Positions 9,279 to 17,199 of a stretch of DNA of 64,000 nucleotides are shown one piece after another (positions within the stretch are counted from its first letter, which is position 1; each line of letters starts with the position of its first letter). Location: contig MBFK01000004.1 in the NCBI GenBank assembly GCA_001704765.1, forward strand, positions 1-64,000. The letters run 5' to 3'. The DNA is from Sinorhizobium shofinae. GTDB lineage: Bacteria; Pseudomonadota; Alphaproteobacteria; Rhizobiales; Rhizobiaceae. The notes beneath the pieces were generated by a model. It was not told where the DNA came from. It ran no database searches and was given only the letters and a program-made list of their open reading frames with translations. The translations under genes and the position numbers were made by a program.

Positions 9279-9461
9279 GTGACACCCAGAGCTCCTGACG
9301 ACCTGGATCTGTTGCAGGCGGTTTTTGACGAGCAGATCAAGGTCAGAGGCCTAACGTGCGACTGTGACGAAGCCAAAGCTCTCGCCACTAAGCTGGTAGA
9401 ACTCTTCCAAGCAGGTGTACGAGACACAAGCCACCTTCGGAACAGGTTGAAAGCAGCCTGA
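9279..9461 (+). CDS. Small conserved rhizobial-type protein (family copy 2)
   Basis: The 60-residue protein starts at GTG 9279, giving MTPRAPDDLDLLQAVFDEQI, and ends with LVELFQAGVRDTSHLRNRLK. It is clearly homologous to the protein at 29190-29423 (about 40% over the shared part by eye) and to the broken copy at 80-169. The shared pattern is D-L-L-x3-F-x-x-Q/I near the start, then a helix A-x-x-L-V/I-x-L/V-Y/F-Q-A/S-G-V-R-D/E. It is probably a small helical soluble protein of unknown role. Confidence 0.65.
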   Translation: MTPRAPDDLDLLQAVFDEQIKVRGLTCDCDEAKALATKLVELFQAGVRDTSHLRNRLKAA

Positions 9462-9589
9462 TCCAGCGCGTCGTCTCACGCCTTACAAAGTTCCGCCAAG
9501 AGTTGTGTCGCTAAAGGGACTCGACCTGTAGGTTTTTCTCTGGTTCTATTCTCCCGTACTGTGTTCAGATGCATCCAGGGCGATAGCAG

Positions 9590-9748
9590 ATGGTTTACGA
9601 TTGGGACGGACGGCGGACACGTCGCCTTCAAATGCTTAGGTTCTTTGGAGCGCTAGCTATACCTGCCCTTCTCTTTGGCTCCGCAATTGCGGCAGTGGAG
9701 TGGACCGGCATGGATGCACCAAGCTTAGTGGCCACTCGAGCTCGATAA
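9590..9748 (+). CDS. 52-residue single-TM protein (family copy A)
   Basis: The ORF starts MVYDWDGRRTRRLQMLRFFG, a charged N-terminus with an Arg cluster, followed by a hydrophobic helix (ALAIPALLFGSAIAAVEW, about 21-38) and a short polar tail. The helix and its flanks match the minus-strand peptide at 28575-28685 (FLAALAAPAILLAAAIAAAEW), so this is a small family with two members in the window. The Arg-rich side should face the cytoplasm. No strong ribosome site is seen. Function unknown. Confidence 0.5.
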   Translation: MVYDWDGRRTRRLQMLRFFGALAIPALLFGSAIAAVEWTGMDAPSLVATRAR

Positions 9749-10596
9749 GTCGTCAAGGCCACACAACGACAGCATCAGACCCGGCATGTCTGCCCGAGTG
9801 GTGCTGACGGCGTACCGGCAACGAAATCTTCCACTGATTCATGGCAGACTGCGCTCGATTTCGGCGGACGCGATGGCCGATGAACGCACTGTGCTGCGTG
9901 AGTGGACCAACGCCAATACCTTCTCCGCCGTCGTTACACACGCGCACGGCGCAGCAGTGCCGCACCTTGCGCGTCGGCCGAACTGGCCATGCTCGGCGTT
10001 CCAGATACGATCGTCGACCGGATGGCGATGTCCTGCTCAGCAACCAGATCGACGGATTTCCCGCGAGGTGTTTTGCAGTGAACCAGCCCGGCCCCAACCG
10101 ACGAACCACATGAATGCAAGCTTCCTTCAAGCATTGTAAAATATATTTTTCCAAGCTTATCCTGAGAATTCGTTTGAGATATGTATTCGCGACTGTTGAT
10201 GACGTCGGGCAATTTTGTGCTTATGTGCCTCGTACATGCGTCGCGAAGAAGATAGACTGATTGTGCGACATCGCGACGGCGAAATCGGCATTGACATTTT
10301 TCGCATCGACTGGTGCGCCGTCGACGCGGATGAAGAGCAACGTCTATCCAAGCCCGATGCAAGTGGCTTCGGCCGCCTGACTAAGCCATTCCCGTATTCA
10401 AAGCCAGCTCGAGCCGGCTGAAGGTCCGGAAATAATCCGGAACTTCGAGACAGATTTGCGCGGCTGAGAGGGCGTGGGCTGCCTGTGACGATGGTGGCTG
10501 CGCTCGCAGTCTACTTTAAGGGATACGCGATTTAACGAATTCTACAACAGGTAGTGCTTGAATGTTCCAGTATTTCCTGTTTCGGAGGGGAAGGCT
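9749..10596. other. Long gap with one weak ORF
   Basis: Apart from the weak ORF at 10236-10421 I recognise nothing in these roughly 850 bases. A frame ending at the TAA near 10533 (LPVTMVAALAVYFKGYAI) has no start codon and may be a remnant. The right end must contain the promoter and ribosome site of the TadE/G-like gene. Confidence 0.4.
10236..10421 (+). CDS. Possible 61-residue protein
   Basis: The frame encodes a highly charged product starting MRREEDRLIVRHRDGEIGID and continuing FRIDWCAVDADEEQR. The charge pattern is protein-like, but there is no clear Shine-Dalgarno sequence and I recognise no family. It may be spurious. Confidence 0.28.
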   Translation: MRREEDRLIVRHRDGEIGIDIFRIDWCAVDADEEQRLSKPDASGFGRLTKPFPYSKPARAG

Positions 10597-11916
10597 ATGA
10601 GGCCCGTGAAGTTCCGTATGCAATTCAGGAGACTGGCAGACAACAGGGATGGCAATTTCGCGGTGCTCGGCGCGATCGCCTTCGTGCCGATTATCGGGGC
10701 GGCGGCGCTATCGATTGATCTCGTCGGCGCTTATCTCGAAGCGGAGAAGCTACAGAACGCGCTGGATGTCGCGGCGCTCGCTTCGGTGAGAGCCTATGGC
10801 GAGGGAGCGACCGAGGACGCCGCCTACGAAGAGGCCGAGAAATTCTTCTGGAGTAACTTTTCGCAGCCTGAGATCGTCTCAGCTGCCGATACCGACGCGC
10901 AAAACATTCTGTCCGTAAAATTCACGCGCAGCGCCGATGAAGACACTGCGGCGGCGGAGTTTGCCTTCGAATACAAGCCACCCTTTCTCGAGCGGGCGCT
11001 GTTGCAGATCCGCCGTCAGGCGGTGGCGGCGAGGACGGCGGGCGCAGAGGCCTGTATTCTGGCGCTCCACCACACCGCCCAGCGGGCGTTCGAAGTGAGC
11101 GGCAGTGCGACCGCGGACCTCACCGGATGCGCGGTCATTACCAATTCGAACGACGATGAGTCGATCTACGTCGGGGGCGCGGCCAAGCTGAAAGCCGAAT
11201 GTCTCTACTCGTCGGGCACCATCTATGGCGCGCCGCAGGCTGTCACGCTTGCCTGTGAGAGTGCGGTCGAAGGGTCGCCACGCGTGCCGGATCCGTTCGC
11301 GGGGAAGGCGTTGCCCACGACTTCCGCATGGGTTGATCTCTCCGGTTGCGGACAGACTTTCGTCAGCGGCGGTGGTGGTAATGGCGATTGCAACGGCACC
11401 GGCAAGACGCCGAAGAACACCGACGGCTATGTCGTGACGCTGAAACCCGGGACCTATGGCACGCTCGAACTCAAAGGGGCGATCAATCTCGAGCCGGGCA
11501 ATTACATCATCGATGGTGGACGCCTCGAACTCGGCAGTCAGACGGTCGTGACCGGCAAGGGCGTAACCTTTTTTCTAATGAACGACGCCGAACTGACGAT
11601 CCACGGCGGCGCCACATTCAACATCTCACCTTCCCTCGAGGGGACTTGGGCGGGCTTCTCGATCGTCGCCGAACCCGGAAACAACAAGTCGGCGATCATC
11701 AACGGCAACAGCAACTCGTCGCTGACCGGGATCGTCTACCTGCCGGATGCCACGGAGCTGCAGTATTCGGGCAATGGCTCGACAGGCGGCGAGTGCATAA
11801 GGCTGATCGCCCAGGAAGTCACCCTGACCGGCAATGCCCTGTTCAAGATGGATTGCAGCGCCGAACTCGCCAATAACAAGTTCAACTATCCCGGCGCCAT
11901 TCGGCTGGTGCGCTGA
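10597..11916 (+). CDS. TadE/TadG-like (pilus assembly-type) secreted protein
   Basis: The 439-residue protein has the TadG-type N-terminus: a short basic lead, NRDGNFAVLGAIAFVPIIGA with the Gly-Asn-Phe/Val prepilin-like signature, and one transmembrane helix. The helix is followed by a helical segment (LQNALDVAALASVRAYGEG) common to TadE/TadG proteins. The rest (about 130-439) is a Gly/Asn/Thr-rich beta-type domain with repeats such as LEPGNYIIDGGRLELG, suggesting an extracytoplasmic beta-helix. ATG 10597 has GGAGGGG upstream and is preferred over TTG 10558. No tad/cpa secretion genes lie nearby, so it is an orphan whose secretion partner is unknown. Confidence 0.8.
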   Translation: MRPVKFRMQFRRLADNRDGNFAVLGAIAFVPIIGAAALSIDLVGAYLEAEKLQNALDVAALASVRAYGEGATEDAAYEEAEKFFWSNFSQPEIVSAADTDAQNILSVKFTRSADEDTAAAEFAFEYKPPFLERALLQIRRQAVAARTAGAEACILALHHTAQRAFEVSGSATADLTGCAVITNSNDDESIYVGGAAKLKAECLYSSGTIYGAPQAVTLACESAVEGSPRVPDPFAGKALPTTSAWVDLSGCGQTFVSGGGGNGDCNGTGKTPKNTDGYVVTLKPGTYGTLELKGAINLEPGNYIIDGGRLELGSQTVVTGKGVTFFLMNDAELTIHGGATFNISPSLEGTWAGFSIVAEPGNNKSAIINGNSNSSLTGIVYLPDATELQYSGNGSTGGECIRLIAQEVTLTGNALFKMDCSAELANNKFNYPGAIRLVR

Positions 11917-12009
11917 GCCACAGCGCCTCGACGCCATCTCAAAGCGTACTCTCCTTCGGAATGCGGTCGCGGCCAGTTTTTTAGTTTTTTGGCGGCCGCG
12001 GAGCCGGCA

Positions 12010-12093
12010 GTGCGGCATTTGCCGATTGCAGGCGCCAATCGCGGACCGGAAGTACGGCATTTGCCGATTGCAGGCGCCACTCGCGGACCGGAA
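12010..12093 (+). repeat. Two tandem copies of a 42-bp unit
   Basis: Units 12010-12051 and 12052-12093 differ at only two positions. Each starts GTRCGGCATTTGCCGATTGC and ends CGCGGACCGGAA. The unit is a multiple of three, but no gene spans it convincingly. The duplication lies in the gap between the TadG-like gene and the truncated cyclase gene, so it may mark a rearrangement. Confidence 0.9.
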
Positions 12094-12264
12094 GTACGCA
12101 AGAGGGTGTCAACCGACTTGGCGGGACCAAGCGGGCGGAGCTGTGGTGACCGGCACACTTATACGTGCAAGGAAAACGACCAGGAACCTAACATCAAAGC
12201 CTGAGAACAAACGGCGAGCGCTTGGCAACTCGCCCTGCCGTTCTATCTCATCCTTCTCGACATC

Positions 12265-13251
12265 ATGATGCCGAAGCTCGACGGCATCAGCGTCGTGCGG
12301 ATGCTCAAGCAGGACGTTTCGCTACGATCGATCCCCGTCATACTCGTGACGGCAAGAGCCGACACGCGAGACGTCGTAGAGGGGTTGGACGCAGGCGGCG
12401 ATGACTATCTGACCAAGCCGTACGAGCACAAGGCGCTGCTGGCGCGCGTTCGATCGATGCTGCGGCAGAAGGCGCTTCACGACACCGTCGAAGCCCAGAC
12501 GCGGAGCCTTGAGGACCAGGCCGCACAATTGGCGGCATGGAATCAATCCCTGGAACAGAAAGTGGCGGAGCAGGTCACGGCGATCGAGCGGATGGCTCGG
12601 CTCCGACGGTTTCTGCCCGCTCAGGTCGCCGATCTCATTGTTGCGGCCGAGAATGGCGACGCGCTTCTCCAAAGCCACCGCCGCGAAGTGACGGTCGTCT
12701 TCTGCGATCTGCGCGGCTTCACGGTCTTCTCCGAGACCGCAGAGCCGGAGGAGGTGATGAAGGTCCTTGGCGAGTACCATTCATGTCTCGGCGAACAAAT
12801 CGTCCGCCACGAGGGGACTTTGGAGCGCTTCGTCGGCGACGGCGTCGTTGTCTTTTTCAACGATCCGCTGCCCTGTGCTGACCACACGGAGCGGGCAGTC
12901 TCGATGGCCACAGCGATGCGTGATGCCATTGATGAGCATTCAGAGCGATGGCGCAAACGGGACTATGTGCTTGGCTTCGGCATCGGCATTGCGCGGGGCC
13001 ACGCGACCATCGGACGGATCGGCTTCGACCAGCGCTCGGACTACGCAGTCATCGGCACCGTGACGAACCACGCGGCCAGATTGTGCGAGGAGGCCAAGTC
13101 CCGTCAGATTCTCGTTAGCCAACGGGTCTTTGCAGCCGTCGAATCTTTGATCGAGGCTGTTCCCGTCGGCGAACTGACCCTGAAGGGATTTCACCGGCCG
13201 ATGCCGGCCTATGAAATTGTGCGGTGGCTTGGCCCATCAAGTTGCTCGTGA
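12265..13251 (+). CDS. 5'-truncated receiver / class III cyclase
   Basis: The 328-residue ORF begins inside a receiver domain, at the segment right after the phospho-acceptor. The in-frame codons just upstream (FYLILLDI, 12241-12264) carry the acceptor Asp but have no start codon before a stop at 12202. The receiver's first beta strand and acidic pair are therefore missing. The remainder keeps the T/S and Lys motifs (VILVTAR, YLTKPYEHK), a coiled coil (about 75-115) and a class III cyclase domain (about 135-310). That domain retains VVFCDLRGFT, FVGDGVVVFF and TNHAARL, so its catalytic residues are intact. Expressed from ATG 12265 it would be an unregulated or phosphorylation-blind cyclase; it may instead be a decaying pseudogene. 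Confidence 0.75.
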   Translation: MMPKLDGISVVRMLKQDVSLRSIPVILVTARADTRDVVEGLDAGGDDYLTKPYEHKALLARVRSMLRQKALHDTVEAQTRSLEDQAAQLAAWNQSLEQKVAEQVTAIERMARLRRFLPAQVADLIVAAENGDALLQSHRREVTVVFCDLRGFTVFSETAEPEEVMKVLGEYHSCLGEQIVRHEGTLERFVGDGVVVFFNDPLPCADHTERAVSMATAMRDAIDEHSERWRKRDYVLGFGIGIARGHATIGRIGFDQRSDYAVIGTVTNHAARLCEEAKSRQILVSQRVFAAVESLIEAVPVGELTLKGFHRPMPAYEIVRWLGPSSCS

Positions 13252-13900
13252 ACGCACGCCTGCGTCCTCGCCCATGACCGGCATTGCCGGATGACCAACG
13301 CGGCGCTCGGCAATGCCCGGGCCGCCCTCAGCTCGAGATTTCGATCGGGGGAGACCCGTGCGTGTAGTGCTTCTCGCAATTCGAAAAGAAAAACCTGTCG
13401 CCGACTTTACCAGAGACAGGTTAGATCGGACGCTGCCGTTAGGGCGCTGTCCAGCGATGCGCCGGGAGGGATTCGCATCGAACAGAGTTCATATAGTTGA
13501 TGTTTGCCTAAAAAGAAAGCAAAATCGCAATTGCCTTCTTCGTAAGCAACAGTGGAGCTTATAACGCTTATTGCGCCGGGCTGCATTCGGGCCCGTTGCG
13601 TCCGCCCACAACGGCCGCTCAAATCAAGTATTACAGGCCCGCCCCAGTTCGCGTTTGGCCCGCACCCTTTTGACCTGACTTTCGCTACAGCCAGCCTGCA
13701 TCGCAGTTTTCGCGATGCTATTGCCTCCTGTTCTAAGGGCAATAATCCGATCATCGGCGCCGAACAGCTACAGGTAGTCAGGAACAAGATCGCCTTGCCG
13801 AACAAGCTCGAAACGGCGTTGGAGCGCATGAGCCGCGCGTCGTCGTAGCAGTCACGGTCCCGACCGGTACGCATCCAGGCCGCCCTAGCAAACTATAATC
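13252..13900. other. Long gap containing repeat copy 2
   Basis: Apart from the dispersed repeat at 13385-13481 I recognise nothing in these roughly 650 bases. Open frames on both strands between 13400 and 13870 lack family similarity, ribosome sites and typical codon use. Confidence 0.45.
13385..13481 (+). repeat. Dispersed repeat copy 2, about 97 bp
   Basis: This is the partner of 6335-6430 in the same orientation. The inverted repeat AACCTGTC (13392-13399) / GACAGGTT (13415-13422) is conserved, as are GGACGCTGCCG and GCGCTGTCCAGCGAT. Most differences fall in the hairpin loop and in the spacer near 13438-13470, which may point to conserved structure. Confidence 0.75.
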
Positions 13901-14395
13901 TCATGAGACGGATCGCGCCTGAGCGACGATCCGCGATGAGGTCGTGCTGGCGAGAAAGCGCTTGAATGCCTCGAGCGTCTCTGGGCTGGCATGATGCTCC
14001 ATCCCCTCTGCGTCGATGCGAGCGGTCTCGGGCGAAACGCCGATCGAGCACAGGAAGGATTCGACGATCTGGTGCCGTTCGCGGCAAAGCTCCGCAAGCT
14101 GTCGGCCGGGGTCGGTGAGAAAGATGCCGCGATAGCGGCGCTGCTGAATGTATCCTTCGGAGATCAGCCTTTTCAGCATCTTGGCGACGGTCGGCTGGGC
14201 CACCCCCAGGCGCTGGGCAATATCGACCTGACGGGCCTCGCCGCCGTCCTCGAGAAGATCGGCGATAAGTTCGACATAGTCTTCGACGAGCTCGGTGCGG
14301 CGATTGTTCCGTGTCTGCCGGAAGCTTTCGACCTGCGCATCGGCATCGATCAGGCCCGTTTCGACGTCGTGCCCGACATTCTCATGCTGCGACAA
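13901..14395 (-). CDS. mntR: MntR, DtxR-family manganese regulator
   Basis: The 164-residue protein aligns by memory with E. coli MntR along its length, with [21 protein letters not shown], the helix-turn-helix region [14 protein letters not shown] and the metal-site segment RHQIVESFL ... [17 protein letters not shown] (Glu and His ligands). It should bind Mn(II) and repress transport genes. Translation probably begins at TTG 14395 with AAGGA upstream; no upstream ATG fits. It is divergent from the multicopper oxidase/ZIP operon and shares an intergenic region holding two MntR-box-like palindromes. Many rhizobia use Mur for manganese instead, so MntR here is notable. Confidence 0.92.
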   Translation of the reverse strand: MSQHENVGHDVETGLIDADAQVESFRQTRNNRRTELVEDYVELIADLLEDGGEARQVDIAQRLGVAQPTVAKMLKRLISEGYIQQRRYRGIFLTDPGRQLAELCRERHQIVESFLCSIGVSPETARIDAEGMEHHASPETLEAFKRFLASTTSSRIVAQARSVS

Positions 14396-14436
14396 TCCCG
14401 GTGTTCCTTGTGCTGAAGTGCGACTATCTTCGAAAT

Positions 14437-14456
14437 AATATAGCCAATGCTATTTT
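14437..14456. promoter_or_regulatory. Predicted MntR box 1
   Basis: The sequence ATATAGCCAATGCTATTT is an imperfect palindrome with arms A-TAGC and GCTAT, as in the enterobacterial MntR box as I recall it (ATAGCA-n-TGCTAT). It lies about 42 bases before the mntR start and so could mediate autoregulation. Confidence 0.7.
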
Positions 14457-14518
14457 TCAATCCGAATATGAACATTACGAGCCATGTGAACATTGCGCGC
14501 TTAGCTCTTTGGGTCACA

Positions 14519-14537
14519 TTATAGCACTTGCTATATT
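14519..14537. promoter_or_regulatory. Predicted MntR box 2
   Basis: TTATAGCACTTGCTATATT has perfect ATAGCA / TGCTAT arms around a short centre. It lies about 53 bases before the oxidase start, placed to repress that promoter. It shares the TAGC...GCTAT core with box 1. Confidence 0.75.
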
Positions 14538-14589
14538 CCAACTACCATGCTCTATTTCATCTAAATTGCTAATTGAAATGGGAGCCATC

Positions 14590-15717
14590 ATGCTGAGATG
14601 GGCACAGGCGGCATTGAGCAGACGCAGCCTGCTGTTGGGCGGCGGCGCGGCGACCATTGGCGCAACAACGATATGCTCCAGCAAAACGGTGGCTCAGGAG
14701 GGCCACCACAACTACGTCACCGTAGCCAAGGCGCAAAGCTCCGCGACCGTGCCTTCTCATCAGTCCGCACACGGCGCGATGATCACCGTGGGGACAGTGG
14801 ACAACGAGCGCAACGGGTTCGATCCGACGAAGATTTTGACGGACTGGTATACGGGGACTCTTACCGATCTGCCGGATGGGCGAACGCTCAGGACGTTCGA
14901 AATCACCGCGGAGGACAAGGAGATCGAGATTGCGCCCGGCGTGATGTTTCCCGCCTGGACCTACAATGGCCGGGTGCCGGGTCCGGCGCTGCGTGCGACC
15001 GAAGGCGAACGGCTTAGAATTGTCTTCAGAAACTTCGGATCGCATCCGCACTCAATGCACTTCCATGGCATTCATTCGGCCGGCATGGACGGAGTGCTCG
15101 GTGCGGGCGTCGTCGCCCCCGGCGACGAGTTCGTCTATGAATTCGATGCGAGGCCTTTCGGCTGCCACCTCTACCACTGCCATGCCCTTCCGTTGGCGCG
15201 GCACCTTCACAAGGGCATGTACGGCCTCTTCGTCGTTGATCCGGATCCGGCGCGTCATCCGGACCATGTGAATTTGGCGAAGTCCCGCCTTTATGGCTCG
15301 CCGGAAAACGCCGAATGGCAGGAACTGGCGATGATCATGAACGCGTTCGACACCAATTCTGACGGTGAGAACGAGTTCTATGCGTGTAACACGATTGCCC
15401 ATTGCTACGCCAAGGAGCCGATCAGAATCGAAAAGGGTCGGCCGGTGCGCATCTACCTGGTGAACATCACCGAGTTCGATCCGATCAACTCGTTCCATCT
15501 TCATGGGAATTTCTTCGACTATTTCGATCAGGGAACGACGCTTACGCCTACGCTGCGCATGGTCGATCTCATCATGCAGTGCCAGGCCCAGCGCGGCATC
15601 CTCGAGTTCACCTATAGGGAGCACGAGGCCGGGCTTTATATGTTCCACGCCCATCAGTCCGAATTTACCGAGCTCGGCTGGATGGGCATGTTTGATGTTG
15701 TGGAGACGCTGTCATGA
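14590..15717 (+). CDS. Two-domain multicopper oxidase, Tat-exported
   Basis: The 375-residue protein starts at ATG 14590 (GGGAG at 14579-14583) with a Tat signal (SRRSLLLGGGAA). It has two cupredoxin domains. Domain 1 has HSMHFHG (His157/159) and YHCH (His196/Cys197/His198), followed by His205 and Met210. Domain 2 has FHLHG (His303/305) and FHAH (His353/355). These give all eight His ligands of a trinuclear copper centre and one type 1 site, in domain 1 (His154, Cys197, His205 or 207, Met210). It is therefore an oxygen-reducing periplasmic oxidase rather than a nitrite reductase. The gene overlaps the ZIP gene by 4 bases, and MntR boxes lie upstream; the substrate is unknown, with Mn(II) or Fe(II) guessed from context. 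Confidence 0.88.
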   Translation: MLRWAQAALSRRSLLLGGGAATIGATTICSSKTVAQEGHHNYVTVAKAQSSATVPSHQSAHGAMITVGTVDNERNGFDPTKILTDWYTGTLTDLPDGRTLRTFEITAEDKEIEIAPGVMFPAWTYNGRVPGPALRATEGERLRIVFRNFGSHPHSMHFHGIHSAGMDGVLGAGVVAPGDEFVYEFDARPFGCHLYHCHALPLARHLHKGMYGLFVVDPDPARHPDHVNLAKSRLYGSPENAEWQELAMIMNAFDTNSDGENEFYACNTIAHCYAKEPIRIEKGRPVRIYLVNITEFDPINSFHLHGNFFDYFDQGTTLTPTLRMVDLIMQCQAQRGILEFTYREHEAGLYMFHAHQSEFTELGWMGMFDVVETLS

Positions 15718-16919
15718 ACGAGAACCCGCGCAACTTCCCAGCGGTTTCCACGGTAGCGCCTGGCCCGCGACATCTTCTATGGCTCATCTTACCGTTGATC
15801 GTGCTGATCGCCGCGGTGCTGTGGCTGTTGCAGGTCGATCCTCTGCGCGGCTTCAGCAACGGTGCTCCGCCTGTCGAAAACATGACCGTCGAACGAACCG
15901 TGCTCGACGAAGACGGTTTGCGGCTGCAAGTGCGCGCCGGCGGCTCGGAGGCGATGACGATTGCGCAGGTGCAGGTCGATGCCGCCTACTGGCAGTTCCG
16001 CCAGGAACCCTCCGGAACAATTTCCCGCGGCGATACCGCCTGGGTGGCGATCCCGTTCCCATGGATTCTCGGCGAAGCCCACACGGTGACATTCGTCACC
16101 AACACAGGCGCGACCTTCGACCATGAAATTCCGGTCGCCGTCCCGACGCCGAAGGTCAGCGGAAGCGGGCTCGTGTCCCAAGCTATCCTTGGTGTCTTTG
16201 TGGGCATCCTGCCCGTCGCGATCGGATTGCTGTGCTACCCGGCGCTTCGCGGCGCCGGCCGCAACACCATGACCTTTCTGCTGGCGATGACAGTCGGCCT
16301 GCTCGCCTTCCTGCTTGTCGACACCATGATCGAAGCACTGGAGCTCGCCAATAAGGCGGCCGCGGTCTTCCAGGGCAGCGTGATGGTCGTCCTGATCGCG
16401 GCTGTGAGCTTCCTGGCGCTTGTCGTGATCGGCCGCCGCCGTGGTTCTCCAACCGGGCTTGCGCTCGCGACTTACATCGCCATCGGCATCGGTCTGCACA
16501 ATTTCGGCGAAGGTCTTGCCATCGGCGCGGCATTTGCGGCAGGCGCTGCAGGGCTTGGAACTTTCCTGGTGCTCGGCTTCACGCTTCACAACATTACCGA
16601 GGGGATCGGCATCGCCGCACCAATCCTGCATGTTCGCCCGAGGATCGTTCACTTCCTCGGTCTGGCGTTGCTGGCCGGTGGCCCTGCGGTGTTCGGGATC
16701 TGGCTCGGTAGCCTGGCCGTCGCGCCCCACTGGACCGCGATCGCCCTGGCGATCGGCGCAGGCGCCATCGCGCAGGTCATCGTCGAAGTCACGGCGCTGC
16801 TCGCAAGAAGCCACAACGCTCGTGCCGATTACATGCAGATCCTCAATCCTGCAGCGTTCGGCGGCATCGCGACTGGCCTCGCGTTCATGTATGTGACCGC
16901 GATGCTCGTCAAGATCTGA
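15714..16919 (+). CDS. ZIP-family metal transporter with extracytoplasmic N-terminal domain
   Basis: The 401-residue protein has an N-terminal transmembrane helix (about 21-40), then about 105 residues of beta-rich extracytoplasmic sequence (45-150). A ZIP transporter core (about 152-401) of roughly eight helices follows. The metal-site helices carry LHNFGEG (His262-Asn263, Glu266) and LHNITEG (His292-Asn293, Glu296). ZIP proteins move Zn, Fe or Mn inward. Standard bacterial ZIPs of about 260-300 residues lack the N-terminal domain, which here may dock the co-encoded oxidase or receive its product. Its ATG overlaps the oxidase TGA (ATGA), indicating translational coupling. Confidence 0.87.
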   Translation: MNENPRNFPAVSTVAPGPRHLLWLILPLIVLIAAVLWLLQVDPLRGFSNGAPPVENMTVERTVLDEDGLRLQVRAGGSEAMTIAQVQVDAAYWQFRQEPSGTISRGDTAWVAIPFPWILGEAHTVTFVTNTGATFDHEIPVAVPTPKVSGSGLVSQAILGVFVGILPVAIGLLCYPALRGAGRNTMTFLLAMTVGLLAFLLVDTMIEALELANKAAAVFQGSVMVVLIAAVSFLALVVIGRRRGSPTGLALATYIAIGIGLHNFGEGLAIGAAFAAGAAGLGTFLVLGFTLHNITEGIGIAAPILHVRPRIVHFLGLALLAGGPAVFGIWLGSLAVAPHWTAIALAIGAGAIAQVIVEVTALLARSHNARADYMQILNPAAFGGIATGLAFMYVTAMLVKI

Positions 16920-17199
16920 CGCCAACCGCCAGAAAGTGGAAGAGAATACGGTGCGCACGAAGATACGGGGCGCGCGGCCCTGACCATCCCGACCGCCCTC
17001 GCCTTCTCAGTTAGCGCCACTCAAGGACGGCACTGATCAGCCTCTCTGCAATCCAGCCCCACGATGCGAAGAGCGTCTGGCTGACCCCGACGCGGCACCG
17101 CGCCGCGAGCAATGGCGACTCTAGTTGACGCTCCACACCAAGGCGTCCTGCGATGACTGGCAGCCAAGAGGCGGGTCGGTTCACGTGACCCCCAGCGCC

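Noticed and set aside
6335-13481. Repeat pair as ends of a composite transposon
   Set aside because: Copies are in direct orientation, about 97 bp, with no transposase gene between or beside them, and the interval holds unrelated genes.
13407-13874. 155-residue minus-strand ORF in the gap after the truncated cyclase
   Set aside because: It has no ribosome site, a Cys/Ser/Arg composition unlike real genes here, and crosses the dispersed repeat.
14590-15717. Copper nitrite reductase (NirK) instead of multicopper oxidase
   Set aside because: Eight His ligands for a trinuclear centre are present, including HCH and HAH pairs that NirK lacks.
15789-16958. 389-residue minus-strand ORF opposite the ZIP gene
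   Set aside because: It mirrors the plus-strand ZIP gene, has a His/Asp/Arg-rich composition typical of antisense frames in GC-rich DNA, and resembles no family.
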